Shown: in pieces, positions 36,220-48,345 of the stretch
Position numbering within the stretch: the stretch's first letter is position 1
How the letters are laid out: each line of letters begins with the position of its first letter
Position numbers and translations under genes: made by a program
Source of the DNA: Cantharellus purpuraceus
Lineage: Eukaryota > Basidiomycota > Agaricomycetes > Cantharellales > Hydnaceae
Direction of reading: 5' to 3'
Length of the DNA stretch: 64,000 bases
Assembly (NCBI GenBank): GCA_025174535.1
Contig: JALBUN010000006.1
Location: 434,001-498,000 of the forward strand
Notes under the pieces: generated by a model
Told to the model about the DNA's origin: nothing
Databases searched by the model: none
What the model saw: only the letters and a program-made list of their open reading frames with translations

Positions 36220-37079
36220 AGTGGAATGTACGAACCTAGGTCGCTTGCAATTACATAAAACAGATATGAATCAATTTCCGGTGCGGGCTATGTAGCTCAG
36301 GTTGACATGCTACAAAAACTGGGTGTGGGCGATCATGGACTACTAGGTGATTTTTTTTTTGTAGGGTGTGTATATCCATTTTAAACTGAAAACAAGACCC
36401 ATCCCTTTGTAATGTAGCCTGGACTTGCTGCCAGCAGTCCAAAGAGGCGCAATGAACATTGACTTGTCAATTCGTGCACCTATAACGGAGCACTTTCGCC
36501 TTTCCCAGGACTAGCACACACACCAGCCAGTTCACAAGTCCCTCATCCCTTTTCTGACCGAGTTATGTACTGATGAGAACAACAAATAGTTTAAAATTGG
36601 ACGTGCATTTGACGGTATATCGTGTTGGGAAATAACAGATCTATTTGTTTATTTGATATATGTAGAAGAAGCGCATCCGCTTCTCCCACGAATACTGATT
36701 CCACTGCGTTTAACAGAGCAGTATATTAGTATACTGAAGGAGCCACCACACGCTTTACTTAATGGTAACGGCTTAGAGTCATCCACATGACTACCCAGGA
36801 AAGGTATGCTCTGATAAGGTTGATTGAACTCGCTCACAGACACTTGGATCTTGAGGCTTGAAGACTCCCACGACGAGTATATCTACGGTCCGTACCTTCC
36901 GTTCACATCTCCTTCCCTTTGACGCTCTATTAAGCCTCGCCACTTGCTAGCTCTTGCTCTCCTACGCTGCAGTTCTTACATCAACATCAACATCTAAACG
37001 CATGCAATCGGCACCATACTCATTGAAAGAGAAACAAATCACCTGTAATCGTCGCTCAAAACGGATTGTAAGTATCACT
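36220..37079. other. Intergenic, boundary to accessory half
   Basis: Upstream region of the DUF6535 gene. It contains an 11-base T run at 36351-36361. A pyrimidine-rich stretch at about 36895-36985 could be the remains of the promoter of the broken GH17 gene that follows. No intact open frame has coding character. Confidence 0.4.
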
Positions 37080-37961
37080 ATACTATTAGTATTGTAGGCA
37101 CCGTGGTACTTGCGTTTCGCAGGTTATTGGCCGCATTGCAACTCTTCTATTAGTATCGGAGTCGGTATAGGCGTCGCTTTCTCTGAAACGCACAAGAACA
37201 ACAGCAGTAGCAACATCAACAATGGTGCATCTGGCAGGGTGCGGTCCGACCGTAATGACCCCAGCAACTTCTTCAAGGACTCTCAATTTTACTAGTCCTT
37301 CTATGACCCCAGCAAATGCACAGCTCCCTCAATGCAGTGCCACATCAGGTGAGCGTCTTGAAAATTATGAGCATGCTGAAACTACTCTATGGAAGATACT
37401 ACATCGAGAATATCCAACTCTTGTTGCAACTCACGACCGTAAGTCTGACGTGATGGTCGTCATGCAATGACTATGCCCCACACAATACCTCTGCGTATTG
37501 GCTCTATGGAACAGACTGTAAACAGACATCATTGGTTTTGGACGCTATCGAGCGCAGCAAGGTTAGCGTAACAGTATACGTTGGTAACTATCTCCTTCTG
37601 TCAGACAGCACGGCATATATGCGCCAGCCTAGCGAGCTTCAGACTGCATTCTGACAGTTCGGAGTCAACCCCGTCGAAGGTGTAGTAATTTGGCCTTCAT
37701 CCATTGACAGCGGCGTTCCACTTTAGGTGTGACAGTCGGGACCAAATATAGACTAAACTACGTTGCTAATAATGTGGTACAGCTTAGGATATCAATGGTT
37801 CGATGGCGAACCAAGGTGCACAACTCCTCATAAGCATGGTTAACGACACGCGTGCTTGGCTGCAAGGGCTCAACCTTCCAAAGACTCCACCGGTCGGTAC
37901 TCCTGATGCCGGGAACTACTTCAATAATGAGGTCTTGCAAGTGACTACTTTCACGCTATAA
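37080..37961 (+). pseudogene. Broken GH17 family glucanase with membrane anchor
   Basis: Pieces in several frames follow the order of Agaricomycete GH17 (glucan beta-1,3-glucosidase) proteins: a hydrophobic anchor (ISIGVGIGVAFSETHKN), an Asn/Ser-rich linker, NFFKDSQFY, TPANAQLPQCSATS, WLYGTDCKQTSLVLDAIERS then VSVTVYVGNY, and DINGSMANQG...LLISMVNDTRAWLQGLNLP then VGTPDAGNYFNNEVLQ. An in-frame TAG follows SQFY at about 37294 and a frame change follows immediately. A stop follows SELQTAF (about 37650), and the block expected to carry the catalytic GNE is replaced by EGVVIWPSSIDSG. The C-terminal half with the nucleophile Glu is missing. Such enzymes act on cell-wall beta-1,3-glucan; this copy cannot. 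Confidence 0.72.
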
Positions 37962-38960
37962 TAGAATCTTAAACCCTGCGTTTCTGACTTGCCTCCACGA
38001 TCATCTTAAATGTGTAACGTACACGGGTGGTTTTCAGATCAGACAGCATACCAAGCAGCTAGTTAGATCTCAACTTCTTGCAGAATAACAACGTCGCAAA
38101 TGCGCCAGCGTTTCCAAATCGGCCCACGATGTGTTGTTGTTGAGAGCGGTTGGTCAACGGTGTGCGCACTGCCCAGTGTCACTGCTACGTACGACATCTG
38201 ATGTGACGTACATCAGAGTGCAATTGGCTCTCAACACGTGAGAGTCCATCGTGTATGCCACCCGTTTAGTCCAGCTGATTGATTGGTTTATGTTGTCGCA
38301 ACGGCCTCGGAGCAATGTTATCAGCTGACCTCCTTTGAATATGTGGCCCGTATTGACTCTAACCAAAGGCAAACTTTCTTGGACACGTTTATTTGTGCTG
38401 CGAATACCCGCCTAAGGAGTCAGATTACCCACGCACCTTCCATGGCTCGTCAGAGAACTAGAAAAAGAAGTAGCCAATACCGTCTCTTCTTAGACCAGGC
38501 TTTGTCAACAAGCTCAGTTTGTTAGTGTAGAGGATGGTTCAATAACCTTTCGGTCTTACACGCCTCTTCATCTCGGGAATTTTGGGGTCTTTCACGTCAA
38601 AAGTTGCACTGTCTCTCACGTCTATCATCTGCACACAGGCTACCTTCAGCAAGACGCTGAAGCACATAAACATCCTGAACATGCCCAAAGGCGAGTCTCG
38701 AGCCGTTTCTACTCTATTATATACCTTCATACTATACTGCTACTCCTCGGATATTGTATTACCCCCTTGACTTCCTGTCATTGGAACTTATTCATTGTAG
38801 TCACCGTTTCGCACATGTTCCGAATCGCTCTGTATGGTTGCGACACCATCCGCTCGTTTCTTGGATAATAACTTATTTTGCTGGTGTCATACGAGCGCTG
38901 GATTAAAACACTCAAGTATGTGTGGCCGATCGGTACGCGGGGAAGAGATGACTGCTGCGG
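37962..38960. other. No gene seen
   Basis: About 1 kb between the broken GH17 gene and the first WD40 fragment. Short frames (38283-38525 +, 38582-38770 +) have no motif. It may include unrecognised relic sequence. Confidence 0.4.
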
Positions 38961-38965
38961 CACAG

Positions 38966-39567
38966 GTTGCCATCGCGTGAGAAGGTGATGGACAATACGG
39001 CGTTGTCCGTCGCCTTCTCGCGTGATGGCAATCGTGTTGTATTTGGTTCGATAGACCAGTTGGTTAGAATCTGGGACCCAGCGACGGGGAAAATTGAAAG
39101 CAGACTAGAGCCTTCGGTGCCATTCAACATAAGGTTCCGTCGCCATCTCGCACGACGGCAGTTATGTCGTGGTCATGTCCGCGTTCGAGCCTATCTCCCG
39201 TTCATAGCCAGTGCAAATGATACGGTTATCGTCTCTATCTTCCCGAGAACAATTGTGAGCAGGAATCTGAAAAGACCAAGTCTAACTCACATGTATGCTT
39301 TTGAATCACGGGCGGCATAACACGTACATCCTTCTTCGCCTGGCCGGGAGAGCCCAGCTTGAGGTGGGGATTGACATGGAGAATGGTAATGCTATATCCG
39401 GATCGCGCGACAAAGTTGCTCGATTACGGGACTGTTGCATGAAGGGAGCTATCACGAAGTGTCGACAGTCAGATCGGGTGTTGGCTGTCGCTTTATCGGA
39501 CGTGTTGTACTTGGCCATGACCCCCCAGCGAATGTGGCCGTTGGCCAGTGGTAGGGAAGTAAACTGA
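38966..39567 (+). pseudogene. WD40 fragment of NACHT-WD40 type
   Basis: The frame from 38967 reads ALSVAFSRDGNRVVFGSIDQ then LVRIWDPATGKIESRLE. It parallels the NLR gene's LCVAFSRDFNRVVFGSADFS then IQIWNPATGQIESKLE (about 57190-57290 -). After a break, 39370-39567 carries a further piece that parallels VVSGSGNRIQVWDCRTE. It is out of order relative to the parent protein and interrupted, so it is a rearranged remnant. Its strand is opposite to the intact gene. Confidence 0.7.
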
Positions 39568-42020
39568 TGGTTTAAAGTGGAATTGATGCGATTGTGAGAA
39601 AGGAGGCGTGTGAAAACTGCATCATCGTGAGACTATACCCAAGCTTGTCTGGTTGACCTTTTGAGTGCAAGGAATCTTAAGGTGAGGACAAATGTTACTG
39701 TAGTGATGCAACTTGTTTAACACCAAACGCAAGGCAATACGGTTAGTAAACTTATTATCTAAGGTTATAGCGGAATGCTGTGAATGCATACGTCCAATAA
39801 GCGGCATGCGTAGACTGCGCACAATTATCGTGTGGGGCGTTTCAATGTTCACGTGGTCACTCATCCAGCACAAGCTACTTCCGGAGGAGAATAGCATAGA
39901 AAGTCAATTTGAGGCCCGACGAGAGAATGTCGCAGATGGCATCCTGAGCGTTTATTTCCCGTGTGTACAAAAATTCGGGTGTAATGTTTTTCGAGCACGT
40001 CTCAATAGGTCGACCGTAATAGACGTTCTGACCTGATCTTTACAGATATTGTAGAAGCCACTCTATAGCGACTCAGAGCCGGTATGACGCTTCCATTGCT
40101 GAAGTCAAGTCCCTACTTAATTGTGCGGTGTCAGTTGGACAATGTAGAGCACGACGAAAGATTTTCTCACCAAGGACGCTGAATAGAGGCACAGGAGATG
40201 GATTAAAGCCAATGATAGATATCGATGCAGTTCGTTGCGTACCTCGGGGCCTGCCGCACTTTAGAACAATGTGCAGGAAGAAAGGAAGCGCTGCGTGCAT
40301 GCGTTGCAAACCGGCATGCTTATTTTTACCTGCCAGTGCTGTCAGCCACCAGAGCAGATCCTATCATGGAACAGTCGAAGGCTCTCAAGAGTCGGCAACG
40401 TCCGATATTCATAACTCTTCATTTGCATGGTTTCCCTTACCTCACGACCTCACTCTTTGCAGCAGACAGCCCCACGAGCAAGCGAGCAAGTAAGCAAACT
40501 CTTCAGAATGGGACGTGGCTGATGCAAATAGAACAGAAGTTTCACATTCAGTGCTAGTCAACAGAAAAACGTACACCGAGGTGTAGCTGGATATAAGGAC
40601 TTGGAGATGGAGGTTCAGCGACTAGCACCCTGCGCAGAGATCTGCGACTAAGATGTTTCCGACGACCACTGAGAGATCTCGGACAGAAAATCGTCCATTT
40701 TCTCAGGATGGAAGGACCCCGATGCTTCCCGTTTTGACTCTGGCGCTATTACTGCGTGGAAGAACGTGGTTAGTGGAATCACCATCGCAGGGTGCAGCAT
40801 GTTATGGACGCACCAGTCAGACTTGGGATGTTTCCGGTAGTCTCTGTGGGGTTTAGAGAACAAGTCAACAACCCTTGTGGGGAAATATTGGCGTGCCACT
40901 TACTGTAGGCACTACTGTTCACCTCGCCAGTGGCTCTTGATGCCTGACCCGGGTCACGGGGCTCATCCAACCTACGGCCCCGCTCTCCCCACTGAATACC
41001 CGTACCAGGGTGTGATACCTTTGGGGGCGCGCTCGCCGGCAGGTTTCCTAGTTTTTGTGTTTGGTCAGGCATCTTAGCCCATTGTAGCAGGTGTTCGTGC
41101 AATTCCTTTGGAGGTATAATGTGCCTCCTTTCCTCTCCCTCGTCTGCCACAGAGATCAAAAGTAATAGTATAGGGAAGGACCGTGTACTTACCCTCTTCA
41201 TTTAATGTGGCTATCTCTGCGGCGAGAGCTTTGCTGATTACAACACCGGAAGCAAGGAGGACACCCTTCAGAGTGTAGCAGGACATGATGATGAACCACA
41301 AGAAGTGGGTGGCCTTGGTGGGGGGCGCCGGGCTACACTTTATATTTTGCCGCATCCACCAAACTTCCGCTGACAAGGTCCGACTCGGTTCACTAGTAAG
41401 TATTTTGTTCTCAGCGGCAGTCGCTGAGATCTGAATTGCCGGGGCGCTGTTTGGTGAATTCTCCAATACATCGCTAGATGCAACGTGATACGCCAAGAGT
41501 CAAGACATTTATTCTTCACGCTTCGTGTGTTCTTTCTTTAAAAAGGTAACTATAGCCTGCAACATGCCTAGGAACTTTATACATCTCACCCAGTTGGTTG
41601 GGTATGGAAATAATACTATTACTCACAGTGGGACTACTAGTGGATGCATTTCAGGTAGTCCAATGTGCAGTCTCGTAAGATGCCAAGTCCCGGTCAAATG
41701 CTGACATGAATAATTGCTTGCTTGTTTCAATTATCGTACGTTGAAAAAGAGATTGTCAGACTTGAACAACCGCTAGAAACCTTCTTCATTCGGAGGGTGA
41801 GTATAGGAGGGTCCATGGGGTACTTGACATACTGTCACGCTCTATTATTCAGTACGTTCTACATGGCACAGCGGCTTAGGTAGGTCCGGGAAATTCATCG
41901 CTATACTTCAGGGTCTAAGGTCACAGTGGTGATGATCAGGTAGCGATGAACGGAACCGTAGTTAGACTGAACGCTTAACAATTACTGTAAAGAAAGGATG
42001 CATACACATGGATGTGATGT
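39160..42020 (+). repeat. Tandem array unit A
   Basis: First of three direct units. The left part (39160-39640) carries WD40 remnant sequence and 'gaatcacgggcggcataac'. The middle (39653-40560) has no gene. The right part (40560-41500) holds the family X relic on the minus strand. Compared with units B and C it lacks the 0.49 kb inverted-repeat element after 'actatacccaagct' (39640-39660). Boundaries are approximate, taken from where similarity to the next unit restarts ('gt..tggtc.tgt.cgcg/tc' at 39165 and 42025). Confidence 0.75.
40648..41496 (-). pseudogene. Family X relic, copy A
   Basis: The minus strand encodes, in two or three frames, a protein of unknown family. A hydrophobic start (HFLWFIIMSCYTLKGVLLAS) and KALAAEIATLNEE come first, then a probable intron. 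ERRHIIPPKELHEHLLQWAK, LPASAPPKVSHPGTGIQWGE and RRLDEPRDPG follow. A frame switch leads to VARQYFPTRVVDLFSKPHRD, HPKSDWCVHNMLHPAMVIPL and ESKREASGSFHPEKMDDFL. The hydrophobic start suggests a membrane or secreted protein. The frame switch near 40950 has no plausible intron and is shared by all copies, so this is a pseudogene or a badly understood gene. I recognise no family name. Confidence 0.6.
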
Positions 42021-42358
42021 AGTCATGGTCGTGTTCGCTCATGGCCGGCGCAAATGATACGGGTACCGTCTCTATCTTCCAGAGGACAATTATGAGCGCG
42101 AGTCTGAAGAGACAAAGTCTAACTCACATGCGCAGTAGAGTTAGCTTTGGAATCACGGGCGGCATAACGCGTACGTCCTTCTTCGCCTGGTCTGGACAGC
42201 CTAGTTTGAGGTGAGACTTTACATGGAGACTGACATGGAGCACAGCTATGCACATATGCGCTTTCGCACGACGATAGTCGTGTTTTATTGGATAGTGGTG
42301 AACGGCGTCGCTGTGAGATCGGACCCTTATCGCTTATTGGAAAGATAAGGATGCACGG

Positions 42359-42621
42359 GTGTCACCTCAGGTGAATGGTCCCCGCCATTCTAAATTTCGG
42401 AATATGGAGGTCATTCATGTAAGACAATGCCTGCTGTCTGTTTCAAAAATGGTACCCATGTTGTATCTGGATCACGCGACAGGGCTGCTCAATTACGGGA
42501 CTGTTGCACAAAGTGTCGACAGTCAGATCGGGTGTTGTCTGTCGCTTCCTCGGACGTGTTGTATTTGGACATGACTCTCCAGCGAATGCAGCAGTTGGCC
42601 AGTGGTGGGGACGTAAACTGA
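42359..42621 (+). pseudogene. WD40 remnant in unit B
   Basis: The frame 42427-42621 reads AVCFKNGTHVVSGSRDRAAQ then LRDCCTKCRQSDRVLSVASS. It parallels the NLR gene's FAVAFSNDRSHVVSGSGNRI then QVWDCRTE and CVAFSRD. It is a single blade cut off on both sides. Confidence 0.6.
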
Positions 42622-42697
42622 TGGTTTGAAGTGGAATTGATGCGATTGTGAGAAAGGAGGCGTGTGAAAATTTCACCATCGTGAGACTATACCCAAG

Positions 42698-43190
42698 CTA
42701 TGGAGCCGTTCACTAAGCCACCGCTCACTTTGTTTAGTGGCCAAATTGACCGAGTCAAAAAATAGTGAGCTAACCTTAACCCTAGGGTCAGGGGCAAAAG
42801 GATAAAGAAGGGTGACCAGTGAAAACGGGCCCTGAAGATTTTCAAGCAAAGCAACTTTTACATATTTAAGTGAATGCGATGGAGGTACAGCATTGAATAA
42901 CCGATGCACAGAAGCAGGTGTGGAAATTCGGCTCAACCAAATACAAGTCCCACAGACGCATTCCGGAGCGCGTAGCTCGCACTATGGATACAGAGTATGG
43001 GTCTGGCCAAATCCATCATTGTTGAAAACTTTATCTCGCTCAGATTTTTAGCTAATTATATTCCATCTAGCCATTCTGTTCTGGCTTGTAATTAGAGCGC
43101 TTTTGCAAGAGTGAATATATGTAGGATTTATCTTGAATTTTGTGCGAATTTAACGCAAAGTGAGCGGTGGCTTAGTGAACGGCTCCATAG
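42698..43190. mobile_element. Short inverted-repeat element (MITE-like), copy 1
   Basis: A 493 bp segment bounded by perfect 35 bp terminal inverted repeats, starting CTATGGAGCCGTTCACTAAG and ending CTTAGTGAACGGCTCCATAG. It has no transposase frame, so it is non-autonomous. Both ends contain a TA next to TGGAGCC, which would fit a TA target duplication, but this cannot be settled here. The corresponding place in unit A (39640-39660) lacks it, so it inserted after unit A split off. Confidence 0.8.
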
Positions 43191-44171
43191 AAGCGCGAAG
43201 CTTGACCTTTTGGGTGCAAGGAATTTCAAGGTGAGGACGGGTGTTACTGTAGTGATGCAATCTGTTTAACACCAAACTCAAGGCAATGAATGCAGTTAGC
43301 AAATTCATTGTCCGGGTTATTGCAGAATGCTGTGAATGCGTACGTCCAATAAGCGCATGCGTGGACTGCACACAATCATCGTGTGGAACGTTTCAATGTT
43401 CACGTGGTCACCCAAGCTACTCCTGGAGAATAGCATAGAAAGTCATCTCATTTGAGGCCCGAGAGAACGTTGCAGATGGCATTCTGAGTACAAAAATTCG
43501 GGTGTAGTGTTTTTCAAGCACGTCTCAATAGGTCGACCGTAATTTAGGTGGTTCCAACATGATCTTTGCGGATATCCCAGCCGCTTTATAGCGACTCAGA
43601 GCCAGTATGACGCTTATATTGTTGAAGTCTCAAGTCCCTACATAATTATGCGGTGTCAGTTGGACAATGTAGAGCACGACGAAAGATTTTCTCACCATGG
43701 ACGCTGAATAGAGGCACAGGAGATGGATTAAAGCCAATGATAGATATCGATGCAGTTCGTTGCGTACCTCGGGGCCTGCCGCACTTTAGAACAATGTGCA
43801 GGAAGAAAGGAAGCGCTGCGTGCATGCGTTGCAAACCGGCATGCTTATTTTTACCTGCCAGTGCTGTCAGCCACCAGAGCAGATCCTATCATGGAACAGT
43901 CGAACCCCTCAAGAGTCGGCAACGTCCGATATTCATAACTCTTCATTTGCATGGTTTCCCTTACCTCACGACCTCACTCTTTGCAGCAGATAACCCCACG
44001 AGCAAGCGAGCAAGTAAGCAAACTCTTCAGAATGGGACGTAGCTGATGCAAATAGAACAGAAGTTTCACATTCAGTGCTAGTCAACAGAAAAACGTACAT
44101 CGAGGTGTAGCTGGATATAAGGACTTGGAGATGGAGGTTCAGCGACTAGCACCTTGCGCGGAGATCTGCGA

Positions 44172-45038
44172 CTAAGATGTTTCCGACGACCACTGAGAGA
44201 TCTCGGACAGAAAATCGTCCATTTTCTCAGGATGGAAGGACCCCGATGCTTCCCGTTTTGACTCTGGCGTTATTACTGCGTGGAAGAACGTGGTTAGTGG
44301 AATCACCATCGCAGGGTGCAGCATGTTATGGACGCACCAGTCAGACTTGGGATGTTTCCGGTAGTTTCTGTGAGGTTTAGAGAACAAGTCAACAACCCTT
44401 GTGGGGAAATATTGGCGTGCCACTTACTGTAGGCACTACTGTTCACCTCGCCAGTGGCTCTTGATGCCTGACCCGGGTCACGGGGCTCATCCAACCTACG
44501 GCCCCGCTCTCCCCACTGAATACCCGTACCAGGGTGTGACAGATTTGGGGGCGCGCTCGCAGGCAGGTTTAGTTTCGTTTCTTGGTCGGACACCTTAGCC
44601 CGTTGTAGCAGGTGTTCGTGCAATTCCTTTGGAGGTATAATGTGCCTCCTTTCCTCTCCCTCGTCTGTCACAGAGATCAAAAGTAATAGTATAGGGAAGG
44701 ACCGTGTACTTACCCTCTTCATTCAATGTGGCTATCTCTGCGGCGAGAGCTTTGCTGATTACAACGCCGGAAGCAAGGAGGACACCCTTCAGAGTGTAGC
44801 AGGACATGATGATGAACCACAAGAAGTGGGTGGCCTTGGTGGGGGGCGCCGGGCTACACTTTATATTTTGCCGCATCCACCAAACTTCCGCTGACAAGGT
44901 CCGACTCGGTTCACTTAAGTATTTTGTTCTCAGCGGCAGTCGCTGAGATCTGAATTGCCGGGGCGCTGTTTGGTGAATTCTCCAATACATCGCTAGATGC
45001 AACGTGATACGCCAAGAGTCAAGACATTTATTCTTCAC
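44172..45038 (-). pseudogene. Family X relic, copy B
   Basis: Nearly identical to copy A, with the same blocks (CYTLKGVLLASGVVISKALA, HIIPPKELHEHLLQRAK, GTGIQWGERGRRLDEPRDPG, VARQYFPTRVVDLFSKPHRN, WCVHNMLHPAMVIPLTTFFH). It has the same frame switch before VARQYF, plus a few small indels of its own (for example TKLNLPAS for QKLGNLPAS). The shared lesion shows that the sequence was already broken when it was duplicated. Confidence 0.6.
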
Positions 45039-45769
45039 GCTTCGTGTGTTCTTTCTTTGAAAAGGTAATTATAGTCTGCAGCATGCCTAGAAACTCTATA
45101 CATCTCACCCAGTTGGTTGGGTATGGAAATAATACTATTACTCACAGTGGGACTACTAGTGGATGCATTTCAGGTAGTCCAATGTGTAGCTTCTTCATTC
45201 GGAGGGTGAGTATAGGAGGGTCCATGAGGTACTTGACATACTGTCACGCTCTATTATTCAGTACGTTCTACATGACACAGCGGCTTAGGTAGGTCCGGGA
45301 AATTCATCGCTATACTTCAGGGTCTAAGGTCACAGTGGTGATGATCAGGTAGCGATGAACGGAACCGTAGTTAGACTGAACGCTTAACAATTACTGCAAA
45401 GAAAAGGATGCATACACATGGATGTGATGTAGTCATGTCCGTGTTCGCTCATGGCCGGCGCAAATGATACGGGTACCGTCTCTATCTTCCAGAGGACAAT
45501 TATGAGCGCGAGTCTGAAGAGACAAAGTCCAACTCACATGCGCAGTAGAGTTAGCTTTGGAATCACGGGCGGCATAACGCGTACGTCCTTCTTCGCCTGG
45601 TCTGGACAGCCTAGTTTGAGGTGAGTACTTTACATGGAGACTGACATGGAGCACAGCTATGCACATATGTGCTTTCGCACGACGATAGTCGTGTTTTATT
45701 GGATAGTGGTGAACGGCGTCGCTGTGAGATTGGATTCTTATCGCTTATTGGAAAGACAAGGATGCACGG

Positions 45770-46032
45770 GTGTCACCTCAGGTGAATGGTCCCCGCCATT
45801 CTAAATTTCGGAATATGGAGGTCATTCATGTAAGACAATGCCTGCTGTCTGTTTCAAAAATGGTACCCATGTTGTATCTGGATCACGCGACAGGGCTGCT
45901 CAATTACGGGATTGTTGCACAAAGTGTCGACAGTCAGATCGGGTGTTGTCTGTCGCTTCCTCGGACGTGTTGTATTTGGACATGACTCTCCAGCGAATGC
46001 AGCCGTTAGCCAGTGGTAGGGAAGTAAACTGA
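45770..46032 (+). pseudogene. WD40 remnant in unit C
   Basis: Almost identical to the remnant at 42359-42621 (AVCFKNGTHVVSGSRDRAAQ). It was duplicated with the unit and has no independent coding capacity. Confidence 0.6.
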
Positions 46033-46108
46033 TGGTTTGAAGTGGAATTGATGCGATTGTGAGAAAGGAGGCGTGTGAAAATTTCACCATCGTGAGACTA
46101 TACCCAAG

Positions 46109-46590
46109 CTATGGAGCCGTTCACTCACTTTGTTTAGTGGCCAAATTGACCGAGTCAAAAAATAGTGAGCTAACCTTAACCCTAAGGTCAGGGGCAAAAG
46201 GATAAAGAAGGGTGACCAGTGAAAACGGGCCCTGAAGATTTTCAAGCAAAGCAACTTTTACATATTTAAGTGAATGCGATGGAGGTACAGCATTGAATAA
46301 CCGATGCACAGAAGCAGGTGTGGAAATTCGGCTCAACCAAATACAAGTCCCACAGACGCATTCCGGAGCGCGTAGCTCGCACTATGGATACAGAGTATGG
46401 GTCTGGCCAAATCCATCATTGTTGAAAACTTTATCTCGCTCAGATTTTTAGCTAATTAAATTCCATCTAGCCATTCTGTTCTGGCTTGTAATTAGAGCGC
46501 TTTTGCAAGAGTAAATATATGTAGGATTTATTTTGAATTTTGTGCGAATTTAACGCAAAGTGAGCGGTGGCTTAGTAAACGGCTCCATAG
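46109..46590. mobile_element. Short inverted-repeat element (MITE-like), copy 2
   Basis: Same element as 42698-43190 at the same place in unit C. The left arm has lost 11 bases (GTTCACTCACTTTG instead of the full arm), and the right arm has one change (TTAGTAAACGG). It was copied along with the surrounding unit rather than inserted separately. Confidence 0.8.
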
Positions 46591-47599
46591 AAGCGCGAAG
46601 CTTGACCTTTTGGGTGCAAGGAATTTCAAGGTGAGGACGGGTGTTGCTGTAGTGATGCAACCTGTTTAACACCAAACTCAAGGCAATGAATGCAGTTAGC
46701 AAATTCATTGTCCGGGTTATTGCAGAATGCTGTGAATGCGTACGTCCAATAAGCGCATGCGTGGACTGCACACAATCATCGTGTGGAACGTTTCAATTGA
46801 TGTTCACGTGGTCACCCATCCAGCACAAGCTACTCCCGGAGGAGAATAGCATAGAAAGTCATCTCATTTGAGGCCCGAGAGAACGTTGCAGATGGCATCC
46901 TGAGTACAAAAATTCGGGTGTAGTGTTTTTCAAGCACGTCTCAATAGGTCGACCGTAATTTTAGGTGGTTCCAACATGATCTTTGCGGATATCCCAGACG
47001 CTTTATAGCGACTCAGAGCCAGTATGACGCTTATATTGTTGAAGTCTCAAGTCCCTACATAATTATGCAGTGTCAGTTGGACCAACGTAGAGTACGACGA
47101 AAGATTTCCTCACCCAGGACGCTGAAAAGAGGCACGGAGATTAAAGAAGCTAATTGATAACTATATCGATGTTCATTGCGTACCTCGGGGCCTGCCGCAG
47201 TTCAGAACAATGTGCAGGAAGAAAGGAAGTGCTGCGTGCATGCGTTGCAAGTTTCCAAACCAGCCGGCTTATTTTCACCTGCTAATGCTGTTGTTATGCT
47301 TACAGTCATCAGAGCAGATCCTATCATGGAACAGTCGAACGCTCTTAAGAGTCGGCAACGTCTGATCTTCATAACTCTTCATTTGCATGGTTTCCCTTAC
47401 CCCACGACCTCACTCTTTGCAGCAGACAGCCTCACGAGCAAGCGAGCAAGTAAGCAAACTCCTTGGAATGAGACGTAGCTGATGCAAATAGAACAGAAGT
47501 TTCACATTCGGTGCTAGTCAACAGACAAACGTACATCGAGGTGTAGCTGGAGATAAGGACTTGGAGTTGGCGGTTCAGCGACTAGCACCCTGCGCAGAA

Positions 47600-48345
47600 G
47601 CCTGCGACCAAGATGTCTGCGGCGACCATTGGGAGATTTAGGACAGAAAATCGTCCATTTTCTCAGGATCGAACGCCCCCGATGCTTCGCGACATTTTGA
47701 TTCAGGCATCGTTGCTGCGTAGAACGCGGTTATTGAAATGACCGTCGCAAGGTGCAGTGTGTTATGGACGCACCAGTCAGACTTGTGATGTTTCCATATG
47801 GCTTGGTGATCTCTGTGGGGTTTGGAGATCGAGTCAGCCTTGCTGGAGAAATTATGGTGTGCCACTGTACGCACCACTGTACGCACCATTGTTGGCCCCG
47901 CCTGTGGCTCTTGATGCCTGACCCTAGTCACGGGGCAAACCTACGGTCCCGTTCTCCCCGCTGAATTCCCGTGGCAGGATATGTCACCCTTGGGGACACG
48001 CTTGCCGCAGGTTTCTTAACTGTGATCCTTGGTCGGGCACCTTAGCCCACTGTAGCAGGTGTTCATGCAATTTCTTTGGAGGTATAATCTGCCTCATTTG
48101 CTCTCCATCGTCTGTCACAGAGATCAAAAGTAGTAGTGTAGGGAAGGACCATGTACTTACCCTCTACATCTAGTTAACGTGGCTATCTCTGCGGCGCGAG
48201 CTTTATTAATTATAATGCTGGAAGCAAGGAGAACACTCTTCAGAGTGTTGCAAGACCAAGAAGTGGGTGGCCTTGGTGGAGGACGTCGAGCTACACTTTT
48301 GCCGTATCCACCAAACTTCTGCTGACGGGGTCCGACTCGGTTCAC
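47600..48345 (-). pseudogene. Family X relic, copy C
   Basis: A more diverged copy in unit C. It keeps RHQEPQAGPTMVRTVVRTVA and SKPHRDHQAIWKHHKSDWCV, HNTLHLATVISITAFYAATM, and PESKCREASGAFDPEKMDDF. Its PHRD-to-SDWCV spacing is longer than in A and B. The N-terminal part is damaged (CNTLKSVLLASSIIINKARA) and the upstream hydrophobic start is partly deleted. Confidence 0.55.

Larger units (their letters stand above)
42021..45430 (+). repeat. Tandem array unit B
   Basis: Second unit, about 3.4 kb. From 43204 to 45300 it is nearly identical to 39653-41880 of unit A, with long stretches in the family X region (44100-44560 against 40580-41040) differing at only scattered positions. It includes the inverted-repeat element 42698-43190. 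Such high identity implies recent duplication or gene conversion. Confidence 0.78.

Noticed and set aside
40128..40557. Overlapping plus-strand frames in array units (also at 43653-44042), with a Cys-rich ACMRCKPACLF stretch
   Set aside because: Near-identical copies keep them open only because the DNA is recently duplicated. Unit C and the inverted copy break them, so there is no sign of selection.
45044..45292. 82-codon plus-strand frame in unit B
   Set aside because: It lies antisense to, and upstream of, the family X relic. The same region in unit A is interrupted and there is no motif.
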